Shown here: in pieces, positions 1-8,637 of the stretch
Layout: each line of letters starts with the position of its first letter
Position numbering within the stretch: the first letter of the stretch is position 1
Origin: a candidate division LCP-89 bacterium
Lineage (GTDB): Bacteria; Electryoneota; B3-LCP
Length of the DNA: 45,596 nt
Direction of reading: 5' to 3'
NCBI GenBank assembly: GCA_025774555.1
Contig: JALGVT010000022.1
Coordinates: forward strand, 1 to 45,596
The notes under the pieces: generated by a model
The model's input: the letters and a program-made list of their open reading frames with translations, nothing else
Told to the model about the DNA's origin: nothing
Databases searched by the model: none
Made by a program: the position numbers and the translations under genes

Positions 1-49
1 CGTTATTCAGACAATTGCCACCAACCTTAGTAAATAAACAACAAATCAC

Positions 50-78
50 TTGACAATATCCTATCAATGTTGTATATT
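50..78 (+). promoter_or_regulatory. Sigma-70-type promoter, far upstream of mutS
   Basis: TTGACA at 50-55 and TATATT at 73-78 are separated by exactly 17 bases. The same -10 hexamer and spacing recur before mutS, secD and the gene at 41392, which supports it as a real housekeeping promoter. No gene starts within 550 bases downstream, so it either drives a long leader into mutS or an untranslated RNA. Seen directly; activity is inferred. Confidence 0.55.
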
Positions 79-123
79 ATAGATAGCACCCTCACAAAAC
101 CCAGTCATCCCCGGTTCAGAAAC

Positions 124-144
124 TAACCCCTAACCCCTAGCCCT
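124..144. repeat. Short array of heptamer TAACCCC
   Basis: Two perfect TAACCCC units (124-137) are followed by one degenerate unit. It is the same unit as the longer array at 391-425. Confidence 0.6.
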
Positions 145-160
145 CATCCCCTGATTACCA

Positions 161-180
161 ACGACATGCCCCCATGTCGT
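161..180. repeat. Perfect inverted repeat (8-bp stem, CCCC loop)
   Basis: ACGACATG at 161-168 and CATGTCGT at 173-180 form a perfect stem. No T-run follows on either strand, so it is unlikely to be an intrinsic terminator. Confidence 0.6.
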
Positions 181-201
181 CAAAAAATGGGCGACATTCA
201 G

Positions 202-239
202 TTGCGTCAGGTCATCGCTGTGCTAAGGACCTGATGCAA
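202..239. repeat. Imperfect inverted repeat, TCAGGTC family copy 1
   Basis: TTGCGTCAGGTC at 202-213 pairs with GACCTGATGCAA at 228-239 with one G-T pair. The loop carries GCTAAG just before GACC. Related copies lie at 490-530 and 540-573. Confidence 0.6.
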
Positions 240-250
240 AAAAAAATCAA

Positions 251-298
251 CAAGGGGTAGTTACCCCTTGCCTTATCGGGGTTGGGGACGACCCCGAT
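251..298. repeat. Two adjacent perfect inverted repeats
   Basis: CAAGGGGTA (251-259) pairs with TACCCCTTG (262-270). ATCGGGGT (275-282) pairs with ACCCCGAT (291-298). They lie end to end with the hairpins at 309-358, forming a cluster of REP-like structures. Confidence 0.6.
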
Positions 299-308
299 TA
301 CGGTGTTT

Positions 309-358
309 AGGGGCGCACCGCCGTGCGCCCCTACTGGATTCCCGATCACGTCGGGAAT
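309..358. repeat. Two further perfect inverted repeats
   Basis: AGGGGCGCAC (309-318) pairs with GTGCGCCCCT (323-332) around a 4-base loop. ATTCCCGA (338-345) pairs with TCGGGAAT (351-358) around a 5-base loop. No T-run follows either stem. Confidence 0.65.
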
Positions 359-390
359 GACACAATAAACAATCTATGTAAAACAAAAAC

Positions 391-425
391 TAACCCCTAA
401 CCCCTAACCCCTAACCCCTAACCCC
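391..425. repeat. Five tandem copies of heptamer TAACCCC
   Basis: Five perfect units lie back to back, and the minus strand reads GGGGTTA five times. The G-rich strand could fold into a G-quadruplex. It lies just upstream of the inferred mutS promoter. The resemblance to telomere repeats is only formal. Confidence 0.8.
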
Positions 426-436
426 CACAAATCCCC

Positions 437-465
437 TTGCAGAATTGAGGAAATTTTATTATATT
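437..465 (+). promoter_or_regulatory. Probable mutS promoter
   Basis: TTGCAG at 437-442, a 17-base spacer and TATATT at 460-465. The -10 matches the other promoters in this window; the -35 keeps only TTG. The predicted start near 472 gives a leader of about 160 bases containing the inverted repeats at 490-530 and 540-573. Confidence 0.5.
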
Positions 466-489
466 TCTGGATTAGTGATAAGAACGGTT

Positions 490-573
490 CTGTCAGGTCC
501 TGGTCTCCGAAGGTGACTGTGACCTGACAGCGAAAACAGGCGTCAGGTCTCCGCTTCGCTAAGGACCCGACGC
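490..573. repeat. Inverted repeats in the mutS leader, TCAGGTC family copies 2 and 3
   Basis: CTGTCAGGTC (490-499) pairs perfectly with GACCTGACAG (521-530). GCGTCAGGTC (540-549) pairs with GACCCGACGC (564-573) with one mismatch. Both share the TCAGGTC/GACC core and the third shares the GCTAAG loop of the copy at 202-239, so this is a dispersed repeat family. Confidence 0.6.
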
Positions 574-633
574 AACAAACTGAATCCTTTTCCTTAATCC
601 CGCATCCAATAATAAGTAACCGCAGAAACCCTC

Positions 634-3249
634 ATGCGTACACCCACACCAGCGATGGCGCAGTATTTAGCCGTGAAGAAGCAGTACCCCGAAAAGGTGG
701 TCTTCTTCCGCATGGGAGATTTTTACGAAATGTTCTTTGAAGATGCCAAAGTCGCTCATGACGTGCTGGGTATCGCTCTGACCAGCAGGGGTGAACACTT
801 AAACGAGAAGATTCCGTTAGCAGGCTTCCCCTACCATGCGCTCGATCAATACCTCGATAAAATGGTGCGCGCCGGTTATCAGGTCGCTATCTGCGAACAG
901 GTGGAAGATCCCAAGCTGGCGAAGGGCGTCGTCAAACGCGAGGTAGTGGAAGTCGTTTCCGCCGGGACCTCGCTGACGGAAGGCGCGCTTTCCGATTCTG
1001 AGAACCGGTTTTTAGTGTCGGCTGTGCTGCTGGATGGAACGGCTGCGCTGGCGAGAGCTGATATCACCACAGGGGAATTGACGATATCGATTATACCCGA
1101 AGAACGCTGGCTCGACCGGTTGATCGCCATCAGTCCCACGGAGGTTATCCATCCTTCCAGCGCGATGGATATACCCGGACCCTTTCCGCCCGGATTAAAT
1201 CCAGTGATCACGCCGTTGGATGATTGGATTTTCACTTTCGATCATGCTGAAGACGTGCTCAAGGATCATTTCAGGATATTGTCTTTGAAAGGCTTCGGAC
1301 TGGATGGTGATACTGCCGCGGTAAGTGCGGCAGGCGCAGCGCTGTTCTATCTGAAGGAACACCAGAAACGAGACCTGATTCATGTCAAAACTTTAACCGT
1401 TGAACGTCACGAATCAGGCATGGCGCTGGATGCTCCGACGCGCCGCAACCTCGAACTGATCGAACCGATGTCGGCAACTGCCAGCCGGGAAGGGACATTG
1501 TACGGCGTGCTGGATCGAACGGCGACTCCGATGGGGAAGAGGCTTCTGAGACACTGGCTGGAACGCCCGCTGCTCGGTGTAGAAGAGATAAATCAACGGC
1601 TGGACGCAGTCGCTATCCTGGTTTCAGATCGTAAACTGAGAACCGAAACAGGAAAGACGCTGTCTGAACTGACTGATCTGGAACGGTCGGTAGCGCGTAT
1701 TTCTCTGGGGAGAGTCAACGGGCGGGATCTGCAGGCGTTGCGATATTCGCTTGAAAAACTGCCCGATCTGAAGGAGCTGCTTCCTGACGGCGAGAGCACT
1801 CTTCTGGGGGAGGTGAAGGAAAATATAGTTCTTCTGCCTGAAGTAATCGAAGACATTGCAAAAACTCTGGTCGAATCACCGCCGCTGACAATTCGCGACG
1901 GCGGGTTGATTCGCGATGGCGTCAGTGAAGAACTGGATGAACTTCACGAAATTACGCGTTCAGGGAAGGGGTGGATTCATTCCCAGCAGGAAAAAGAGCG
2001 CGGCAGAACCGGCATTTCCTCGCTTAAGATCGGGTTTAACCGTGTGTTCGGGTATTACATCGAGGTAACCAAAACGCACGCTGAGAAAGTCCCCGAAGAG
2101 TATATCCGCAAGCAGACACTGGTCAATTCAGAGCGCTATATCACTCCTGAACTGAAAGAGATGGAGTCTCGGGTGCTGGGGGCTGAAGAGAAGATCAAGA
2201 ATCTTGAAGGCGAGCTTTTTGAGCAACTGCGCCGCCGTATCACCGAACGAACTGGCGACATCCAGAACAACGCCCGGCATATAGCAGTCTTAGACGTGCT
2301 CTGCTCATTCTCAGTTGTATCTACTGAAGAGAATTATTGCCGCCCTGAAGTGCACGACGGCGATGAGATTACCATAACCGACGGTCGTCATCCAGTGGTG
2401 GAGAAACTTCTGCCTGCCGGCGATAAGTTCGTTCCGAACGATCTCGGGATGGATCGCATCGAAAACCGCTTTATGCTGGTCACAGGACCCAATATGGCGG
2501 GTAAATCGACCTACCTGCGGCAGATTGGCTTGATCGTGTTGATGGCGCAATCCGGCTGCTTCGTATCTGCGAAAACCGCTCGTATCGGCATTGTGGATCG
2601 GATTTTCACGCGGGTGGGAGCGCAGGACAATCTGGTCGGCGGTGAATCGACATTTTTGATGGAGATGCACGAAGCGGCGAATATTCTGCACAATGCGACT
2701 TCGAAGAGTTTAGTGTTACTTGACGAGATCGGCAGAGGGACTTCGACTTTTGACGGTTTATCCTTAGCCTGGGCTATGGTCGAACATATGGAGACGAACC
2801 CCAGATTACAGGCGCGCAGCCTGTTTGCCACGCATTACCATGAATTGACGGAACTCGCTCGTCTTTTTGACAGTGTCAAGAATTTGAATGTGGCGGTCAA
2901 GCAGTGGGGGGATGAGATATCATTTCTGCGGAAGATCGTCCCAGGTTTTGCCGGAGCATCCTATGGGATACAGGTAGCGCGCCTCGCCGGACTGCCGCCG
3001 GATATAATCGAAAGAGCGAAGGAGATTCTGTCCGATCTTGAGGAGAAGGAGCTGACTCCCAGACGGCAGAGCATTCGGGGAAAGACTGCTGAAGTAGCGC
3101 AGACGTCAGAACCGCAGTTAAACCTGTTTATCAGGCAGGTATCCGCCATAGAACTGGCTCTCAAACGACTGGATCCAAATCAGATGACGCCGCTGGAAGC
3201 TCTGCAATGGATCACCGAGCAAAAAAATCGGCTGGATGAATCATCATGA
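634..3249 (+). CDS. mutS: DNA mismatch repair ATPase MutS
   Basis: MutS binds mispaired bases and small loops in newly made DNA and, by ATP-driven clamp movement, recruits MutL. At 871 residues it has the usual full length. The N-terminal mismatch-reading motif is present, with FYE at residues 30-32. The ATPase has a Walker A TGPNMAGKST near residue 618, the GGESTFLMEMHE segment and Walker B VLLDEIGRGTSTFDG. The C-terminal helix-turn-helix tail is also present. No mutL lies in the window. The stop overlaps the start of the next gene in an ATGA, which suggests translational coupling. The ribosome site before the ATG is weak. Confidence 0.98.
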   Translation: MRTPTPAMAQYLAVKKQYPEKVVFFRMGDFYEMFFEDAKVAHDVLGIALTSRGEHLNEKIPLAGFPYHALDQYLDKMVRAGYQVAICEQVEDPKLAKGVVKREVVEVVSAGTSLTEGALSDSENRFLVSAVLLDGTAALARADITTGELTISIIPEERWLDRLIAISPTEVIHPSSAMDIPGPFPPGLNPVITPLDDWIFTFDHAEDVLKDHFRILSLKGFGLDGDTAAVSAAGAALFYLKEHQKRDLIHVKTLTVERHESGMALDAPTRRNLELIEPMSATASREGTLYGVLDRTATPMGKRLLRHWLERPLLGVEEINQRLDAVAILVSDRKLRTETGKTLSELTDLERSVARISLGRVNGRDLQALRYSLEKLPDLKELLPDGESTLLGEVKENIVLLPEVIEDIAKTLVESPPLTIRDGGLIRDGVSEELDELHEITRSGKGWIHSQQEKERGRTGISSLKIGFNRVFGYYIEVTKTHAEKVPEEYIRKQTLVNSERYITPELKEMESRVLGAEEKIKNLEGELFEQLRRRITERTGDIQNNARHIAVLDVLCSFSVVSTEENYCRPEVHDGDEITITDGRHPVVEKLLPAGDKFVPNDLGMDRIENRFMLVTGPNMAGKSTYLRQIGLIVLMAQSGCFVSAKTARIGIVDRIFTRVGAQDNLVGGESTFLMEMHEAANILHNATSKSLVLLDEIGRGTSTFDGLSLAWAMVEHMETNPRLQARSLFATHYHELTELARLFDSVKNLNVAVKQWGDEISFLRKIVPGFAGASYGIQVARLAGLPPDIIERAKEILSDLEEKELTPRRQSIRGKTAEVAQTSEPQLNLFIRQVSAIELALKRLDPNQMTPLEALQWITEQKNRLDESS

Positions 3250-3920
3250 GACGTTATATTACTATTTCGATCCTGTTTTTTATCGGCATTTCAAGCGTCT
3301 TATCAGCGCAAAGTGATTACGGTAGAGAAATCCCTCTGGATGATTTCCCGAAGTTCTTTGAAGGATACCGGATTCAAGTGGGAGCTTTCTCGACTGAAGA
3401 AGCCGCTGTATCGTTGAAATATTTGTTACAGGAGAAGGTCGATGAAGCGGTTCATCTGCAATACGCGCAGGGACACTGGAGAGTGCGTGTGGGTGATTTT
3501 GCTGATTCCATGCAGGCGGCTGATTATATAACTTCAGCGCTGATGCCGCTGGGCTATTCCGGCAGTAAGATGGTGCGAGACAAGATAAAACGAATTCAAG
3601 ATTCTGCTTCTAAGGCGGCAATGGTCGACGGTTTTCGCGTCCAGGTGGAAGCTCTTTCAGACCGCGCACAGGCTTTGGAATCAGCTATAAAGCTGGATTT
3701 CAACAATCCGGGAATTCGTGTGTATGTATTTAATAAAGATGGTCTGTTCCGCGTTTTGCTGGGAGATTTTAAAACACGCGGGGAATGTTCAAACTGGCTG
3801 GATAAGAAAAGAGCATCCGAGGGATCAGAAGGCTGGATCGTTCCGATGCAGGTGTATGTTGATCCACCCCCGTCACCCGTACAACGTCCGGAATCAGACC
3901 CGTTCGATTATATGGATTAA
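3246..3920 (+). CDS. Secreted protein with two SPOR domains
   Basis: A 224-residue protein with a signal peptide (MRRYITISILFFIGISSVLSA) and two SPOR-type repeats. The first begins GYRIQVGAF at about residue 40 and the second GFRVQVEAL at about 129. SPOR domains bind glycan strands stripped of stem peptides at division sites, so a cell-wall or septum role in the periplasm is likely. The start overlaps the mutS stop by 4 bases. It ends 13 bases before dsbD. The specific partner is unknown. Confidence 0.8.
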   Translation: MRRYITISILFFIGISSVLSAQSDYGREIPLDDFPKFFEGYRIQVGAFSTEEAAVSLKYLLQEKVDEAVHLQYAQGHWRVRVGDFADSMQAADYITSALMPLGYSGSKMVRDKIKRIQDSASKAAMVDGFRVQVEALSDRAQALESAIKLDFNNPGIRVYVFNKDGLFRVLLGDFKTRGECSNWLDKKRASEGSEGWIVPMQVYVDPPPSPVQRPESDPFDYMD

Positions 3921-3933
3921 CGAAGAGAATAGA

Positions 3934-5784
3934 ATGCGCAGTTTAATGCTTACAATAACAGAGCAAAAAGTCATCAGGGGATTCGTATTCGCCCTGTTTA
4001 TAACGATTATTTTCATTTCACAAGCCTCAGCCTTCGATCCGGAACAGGGCATACAGGTTGAATTCCTGGCATCGGCTAACGGTTTGCCGGCGGGCGAGAC
4101 GATGGATTTAGCCGTGATTTTTCGCGTGCCACCCGATTATCATATCACCTCGCTCGAAACAGGTCTCTTCTTCGTCACCTTCGAGCCGGTTGAAGGGTTG
4201 ACTTTTGCAGAACCAGAATATCCTCAGGCAAGCGACTGGGAGGGCGATGAAGTTTACGGCGGCAGGGTTATCGTCAGGTCTGCAGTTACCGCGGATCATT
4301 CTTTACAGACTGGCGCGGTGACTATCAGTGTGACCGCAGGATATCAGGTCTGCGCTGAAACCGGTTCGCAGCAGTGCTTTTTCCCGGTAGAAAAGACATT
4401 ATCTCTCGCTGTCGATATAATCACAGCAGGAGGATATACAGAACCAATAAACTCTGAAATATTCGGCAGTGAACTAACAGAAGTTGAACCAGCAATTGAA
4501 CCGGAAGAAACCGATTTAGCCGGTTCACTTGAAAATGCTCTCGCAAAGGGGTCTTTCTTAGCGCTGCTGCTCGTTTTCGTGGGCGGCATCCTCACCAGCT
4601 TCACACCCTGCGTTTATCCGATTATTCCCATCACTGTCAGTTACATCGGCGCCCGCTCCGAAGGACAAAAGTTGCGGGGATTTATTCTCTCACTTTTCTT
4701 TGTGCTCGGGCTTGCGGTGATGTATTCTTCGCTGGGAGTGATCGCCGCGCTGACCGGCGGGGTTTTCGGCGGATTGACCCAGCATCCGGCGGTCTATGCT
4801 ATTATGATCGTCCTCTTCATCGTATTGGGCGCATCTATGATGGGCGCTTTCGACATACAACTGCCCGCGTCTCTGCAGGGAAAGCTCCAGTCCGGAAAGA
4901 GAAAAGGCGTCGTTGGAGCTATTCTGATGGGCATGGCGTCCGGTTTGATCGCGGCGCCATGCGTGGGACCGGTCCTGGTTGCTCTCCTTTCCTGGGTGGC
5001 GCAGACCGGATCGGTGATTATCGGCTTCGTTCTGCTCTTTACATTCTCACTGGGAATGGGAATGCTGTTCATTGTTATCGGCACGTTTGCCGGAGCGATT
5101 ACAGCGCTGCCTCAAGCCGGCGGTTGGATGGAAGGCGTCAAGCATGTATTCGGCTGGCTGCTGTGGGCAACGGCTGTCTATTTTGCCGGAGTAATTCTGC
5201 CTGACAATGTTACCATCTTCATTTGGGCGGCTTTCCTCTCCCTGCTGGGTATTTTTATAGGCGCCTTCCGACCTTCGCCCGAGGAAGTGTCATGGAACTG
5301 GATGCTGCGGAAGTGGGTTGGAATCTTAGCTGTCACCGCCGGCATATTTTTCTTTGTTTTCGGTCTGACGGAAACAGTCGGCTGGCAGGTATCAGGTGGA
5401 TCTTCCACCAGCCAGGTCGAACAGTTAGAGCCGGGCTGGATCGTCAATGACGTCGAGGGCGCTTTTACCAGAGCCGCTTTAGAAGGTAAGCCGGTTTTGA
5501 TGGATTTCTATGCGGACTGGTGCGTCGCATGCGTCGAGCTGGATCATAACACCTATAATCAACCGGAATTTCTCTCCCGATCTGAGAAATTCATAAATTT
5601 AAAGCTGGATTTTACCTCTCAGAATGACTGGACGCGGCAAATGACCAAAGACTACGACGTTAAAGGGATGCCTACCGTGATCTTCTTTACTCCGGATGGC
5701 AAAGAGGTCAAGCGTTTCGTCGGATTCAAGAACGCGGCGGGCGTGGCTTCGATCATGGATCAAGTTCTCGCGATTGCAAAATAG
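3934..5784 (+). CDS. dsbD: Thiol:disulfide interchange protein DsbD
   Basis: DsbD carries electrons from cytoplasmic thioredoxin across the inner membrane to periplasmic thiol proteins. I chose the ATG at 3934, which lies after the SPOR gene and is followed by a clear signal sequence (RGFVFALFITIIFISQASA); a longer frame would overlap the SPOR gene. All three modules are present. There is an N-terminal periplasmic domain with a Cys pair (CAETGSQQC), then a membrane core with the paired cysteines TPCVYP and APCVGP, and a C-terminal thioredoxin domain with WCVAC. The thioredoxin and TlpA-like genes just downstream are plausible electron donor and acceptor. Confidence 0.95.
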   Translation: MRSLMLTITEQKVIRGFVFALFITIIFISQASAFDPEQGIQVEFLASANGLPAGETMDLAVIFRVPPDYHITSLETGLFFVTFEPVEGLTFAEPEYPQASDWEGDEVYGGRVIVRSAVTADHSLQTGAVTISVTAGYQVCAETGSQQCFFPVEKTLSLAVDIITAGGYTEPINSEIFGSELTEVEPAIEPEETDLAGSLENALAKGSFLALLLVFVGGILTSFTPCVYPIIPITVSYIGARSEGQKLRGFILSLFFVLGLAVMYSSLGVIAALTGGVFGGLTQHPAVYAIMIVLFIVLGASMMGAFDIQLPASLQGKLQSGKRKGVVGAILMGMASGLIAAPCVGPVLVALLSWVAQTGSVIIGFVLLFTFSLGMGMLFIVIGTFAGAITALPQAGGWMEGVKHVFGWLLWATAVYFAGVILPDNVTIFIWAAFLSLLGIFIGAFRPSPEEVSWNWMLRKWVGILAVTAGIFFFVFGLTETVGWQVSGGSSTSQVEQLEPGWIVNDVEGAFTRAALEGKPVLMDFYADWCVACVELDHNTYNQPEFLSRSEKFINLKLDFTSQNDWTRQMTKDYDVKGMPTVIFFTPDGKEVKRFVGFKNAAGVASIMDQVLAIAK

Positions 5785-5824
5785 AAATGCGAAGAAATTT
5801 ACGCCTAAACAGGGAGACTGGCAA

Positions 5825-6277
5825 ATGAGTCGTTTTTATAAATTCTGTGCGGCGGCCGCTGTGCTGTTTCTATTGTTACCTGTAAGCTATGCTCAGGAGG
5901 GACCGCCGGCGCCTGAAAATATATCCGCTTTCAGAGGGAATCTGTTTGCATTGTTGCAGCAGCAACCGCTGGCATACGATCAGGACGTCTCTAAAATCCC
6001 CTTATACATAAATTCTACTACCAGCGCGATATTGATTCAACTTCGTGAGGGCGTGAAGGCGCACTATCATGCCAAACATGATGAGATCGTGTACATATTA
6101 CAGGGGAAAGGCGTGATGACCGTCGGGGACGTTAAACAGGTTATTAAAGCTGGCGACCTGATCGTAATGGAAAGAGGCAAAACGCACAGCGTCATCAATA
6201 AATCGGCTGAACCGTTAGTGGCTCTATCGATTATGTCTCCGCCTTTTGACGGGCAGGATAGGGTATTTGTAGAGTAA
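5825..6277 (+). CDS. Exported cupin-domain protein
   Basis: A 150-residue protein. The ATG at 5825 is chosen because AGGGAG lies 8 bases upstream and the resulting N-terminus is a clean signal peptide ending near SYAQ. The single cupin barrel has both metal-binding motifs: HYHAKHDE at the first, and GDLIVMERGKTHSVIN at the second, giving the usual three His and one Glu for a metal ion. The substrate cannot be told. It sits between dsbD and a thioredoxin gene, so it may act in the periplasm in a redox or sensing role, but this rests on position only. Confidence 0.75.
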   Translation: MSRFYKFCAAAAVLFLLLPVSYAQEGPPAPENISAFRGNLFALLQQQPLAYDQDVSKIPLYINSTTSAILIQLREGVKAHYHAKHDEIVYILQGKGVMTVGDVKQVIKAGDLIVMERGKTHSVINKSAEPLVALSIMSPPFDGQDRVFVE

Positions 6278-6315
6278 GTAATTAAATCAAATATAAAACA
6301 GTTAGAGGTGCATAC

Positions 6316-6639
6316 ATGAGCAGCGTACTCAAGGTAGATGACAGCCAGTTCGAAGCAGAAGTTATAAAACACGATGGTTTGGCAGTGGTGGATTTCGGCG
6401 CAGAATGGTGCGGTCCGTGCAAGAAACTCCATCCGATCATGGCTGAACTGGCAGATGAAATGCCTGACCAGGTAAAGATTGTTGAAGTGGACGTGGGCGT
6501 CAGCCCGGAGATCGCTCAGAAATACGCGGTGGTATCCGTTCCGCAGATTCTCTTTTTCAAAAACGGAGAAATGGAAGAGCGCGTTGTCGGTGTTCTCCCC
6601 AAAGTGAAAATCATAGCTAAAATAGAAACACTGAAATAA
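6316..6639 (+). CDS. trxA: Thioredoxin
   Basis: A cytoplasmic thiol-disulfide carrier of 107 residues, the standard thioredoxin size. It has the active site WCGPC in the context FGAEWCGPCKKL and the cis-proline loop VSVPQILFF. A good ribosome site (AGAGGTG) lies 5 bases before the ATG. It has no signal peptide, so it is the likely cytoplasmic electron donor for the neighbouring DsbD. Another trxA may exist elsewhere in the genome. Confidence 0.9.
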   Translation: MSSVLKVDDSQFEAEVIKHDGLAVVDFGAEWCGPCKKLHPIMAELADEMPDQVKIVEVDVGVSPEIAQKYAVVSVPQILFFKNGEMEERVVGVLPKVKIIAKIETLK

Positions 6640-6661
6640 CATCAATTAAGGAGTTTAAGTC

Positions 6662-7225
6662 GTGAAACAGATAGTTACATTTGCAGTGACGATCCTGATT
6701 GCCTTTACCCTGATCGCCTGCGCATCCGATAAAAAATCCAATCAATCTAAAACACAGGAAACCAAGACAATGTCAACCGCTCAAAGCTCGAGTTCCAATA
6801 AAGCCCCGTCATTCACGTTAATGGACAGCGAGGGCAACGATTTGAGCCTTTCCGATTATGCCGGTAAGGTAATTATCCTTGATTTCTGGGCGACCTGGTG
6901 TCCGCCGTGCCGTGCTGAAATCCCAACATTCGTCGAATTACAGAACGAATATGGTGAAAACGGTCTGCAGGTAATCGGCGTCTCCGTCGATCAGAACGGC
7001 TGGAGCGTCGTCAAGCCGTTCATGGAAGAATATAAGATCAATTATCCTATTGTCCTACTTACGGATCACGACATCTATAACATCTACCAGCAGTTGCTGC
7101 CCCCAAACCAGCGTGGGGGCATCCCCTTCACCTTTATCCTTGATAAGGAAGGCAATATTACCGAACAGCATGTAGGTTACAAAGAGAAAGCTGAGTTCGA
7201 GGCGGCGATAACACCACTTTTTTAA
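6662..7225 (+). CDS. TlpA/ResA-like thioredoxin lipoprotein
   Basis: A 187-residue protein starting at GTG 6662, supported by AAGGAG 8 bases upstream. The N-terminus is a lipoprotein signal with lipobox LIAC (Cys at about residue 20) followed by a Ser/Gln/Lys-rich linker. The rest is an AhpC/TSA-Redoxin fold with active site WCPPC in FWATWCPPCRAE. Such proteins reduce periplasmic substrates, for instance in cytochrome c maturation. Its place after dsbD and trxA points to a DsbD-fed reducing pathway. Confidence 0.88.
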   Translation: MKQIVTFAVTILIAFTLIACASDKKSNQSKTQETKTMSTAQSSSSNKAPSFTLMDSEGNDLSLSDYAGKVIILDFWATWCPPCRAEIPTFVELQNEYGENGLQVIGVSVDQNGWSVVKPFMEEYKINYPIVLLTDHDIYNIYQQLLPPNQRGGIPFTFILDKEGNITEQHVGYKEKAEFEAAITPLF

Positions 7226-7239
7226 ACGTTGACAGGATC

Positions 7240-7728
7240 ATGCGCAGAATTCTGATTGACGGATATAACCTTCTGCATCAGGTGCCGGAATTAAATCGTC
7301 GTGAATCTGAAGCGCTTGAAGATTGGCGCAAAAGGCTGATCGGGAAACTGATAGCCTTTTCCGCTAGTCGCAAGATCGATTTTCACCTCGTCTTCGACTC
7401 CTCACGCATTCATCATGGCAGGGATACTTTCCCCGGCGTTAGAGTCGATTATGCCTCTCCCTCCGCAGACGGCTACATTAGAAATATCATCTCCAGAAAC
7501 CAGGGCAATCACGATCTTGTCATTGTATCATCGGACAGGAAGGATATCGGGCTTTATGCTCGTTCCAACCAGTTGGAATGGATGACTTCTGAGCAATTCT
7601 GGCAGCAGATGACCGCTTCGCGCATTCGGCAGGATGAACGCAGATCAGATCGAGGTAGTGAAGGAGCTGCGCCGCCCGGCTGGACCTCCGAAGACGACGA
7701 TTGGCTGCGCCGCGAATTTGAGGACTGA
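7240..7728 (+). CDS. YacP-like NYN (PIN-fold) domain protein
   Basis: A 162-residue protein with the NYN/YacP signature: ILIDGYNLLH at the N-terminus, FDSS in the middle and VIVSSDRKD later. These acidic residues form the metal site of PIN-fold nucleases; Bacillus relatives (Rae1/YacP) cut mRNA at the ribosome. The C-terminal 40 residues are charged and probably disordered. It lies 14 bases after the TlpA-like gene. An RNA-cleaving role is likely from the family but not shown here. Confidence 0.75.
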   Translation: MRRILIDGYNLLHQVPELNRRESEALEDWRKRLIGKLIAFSASRKIDFHLVFDSSRIHHGRDTFPGVRVDYASPSADGYIRNIISRNQGNHDLVIVSSDRKDIGLYARSNQLEWMTSEQFWQQMTASRIRQDERRSDRGSEGAAPPGWTSEDDDWLRREFED

Positions 7729-7754
7729 ACCTGCGCTGAATGAGTAAATTCTAT

Positions 7755-7783
7755 TTGACTTTCAGTCCTGATATGATTAAATT
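7755..7783 (+). promoter_or_regulatory. Promoter of ecfT
   Basis: TTGACT at 7755-7760, a 17-base spacer and TAAATT at 7778-7783. It lies in the 79-base gap before ecfT and predicts a start near 7790, only about 18 bases before the TTG start codon. Confidence 0.6.
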
Positions 7784-7807
7784 TAAAGGTTATAGTTTTG
7801 GCGAAAA

Positions 7808-8599
7808 TTGAATACCCAAATATTCGGTCAATACTGCGCCGGTGATTCGTTACTGCATCACCTCGATCCCCGCACCAAGATAATCTGCATGCTCTTGTTT
7901 TTAGCCGCTACCTTTGCGGTTGGATCTGTGCTCTGGATTGCCGCGTTTTTCCTGATCGTCGTCTTACTGTTTATTCTGGGCGGGATATCTTTGCAGATCT
8001 TCTGGAGGAACATCCGATTATTCATCTGGCTTTACGCTGTTACTTTTATTATTCACCTGTTCATCCATCCGGGTGATATGCTTTTTCGAGTGCCGTTGAC
8101 GGGATGGACAGCCACCCAGCAAGGCGTCCAATTTGGCGTTCTTTTTACAGTTCGGATTGCGGTTCTGCTGTCACTATCTACGCTGCTTATGCTGGTCACC
8201 ACTCCGCAGGACATTACCGACGGTCTGGAAAGGCTGCTAAAACCGCTGTCAAAGCTGAAGGTTCCGGTGGGTGAAATAGCGCTGATGATTTCCATCGCAC
8301 TGCGGTTTGTTCCGACTTTAATGGAGGAAGCGGCGAGAATCCAGAAAGCGCAGGCAGCCCGGGGCGCGGATCTGGAAGGTTCCGGATTGAAGCGATTGCG
8401 GAAATCGATTCCCATGATCCTCCCGCTCTTCTCAGGAGCGCTTAAAAAGGCGGATAACCTTGCGCTGGCATTGGAAGCGAGAGGGTATCGCGGGGGAAGA
8501 AACCGGACAAAATTGATTGAGTTAAAATACAGGAACTGCGATCTTTTTTCACTGGTATCTGTCTTGATTTTCACCATTTCAGTGTACATATTAAGCTAA
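7808..8599 (+). CDS. ecfT: ECF transporter membrane subunit EcfT
   Basis: EcfT is the shared membrane scaffold of energy-coupling-factor vitamin and metal importers. The 263-residue protein starts at TTG 7808 and has the family hallmarks: LDPRTKIICML near the N-terminus, several hydrophobic helices, and two Ala-Arg-Gly coupling motifs (QAARGADLEG and LEARGYRGG), which contact the ATPases. No EcfA ATPase or S component lies nearby, so partners must be encoded elsewhere. A separate promoter sits just upstream, in keeping with independent expression. Confidence 0.9.
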   Translation: MNTQIFGQYCAGDSLLHHLDPRTKIICMLLFLAATFAVGSVLWIAAFFLIVVLLFILGGISLQIFWRNIRLFIWLYAVTFIIHLFIHPGDMLFRVPLTGWTATQQGVQFGVLFTVRIAVLLSLSTLLMLVTTPQDITDGLERLLKPLSKLKVPVGEIALMISIALRFVPTLMEEAARIQKAQAARGADLEGSGLKRLRKSIPMILPLFSGALKKADNLALALEARGYRGGRNRTKLIELKYRNCDLFSLVSVLIFTISVYILS

Positions 8600-8637
8600 C
8601 TAATATATCGTTCTTTGCAGGAGCTGCCGGTAAGAAA

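Noticed and set aside
391-425. Heptamer array as a true telomere or as a CRISPR array
   Set aside because: Only five units, internal to the sequence and without spacers; no chromosome end or cas genes are present.
6067-6645. A 192-codon minus-strand open frame
   Set aside because: It is antisense to the cupin and thioredoxin genes, both with clear motifs and ribosome sites.
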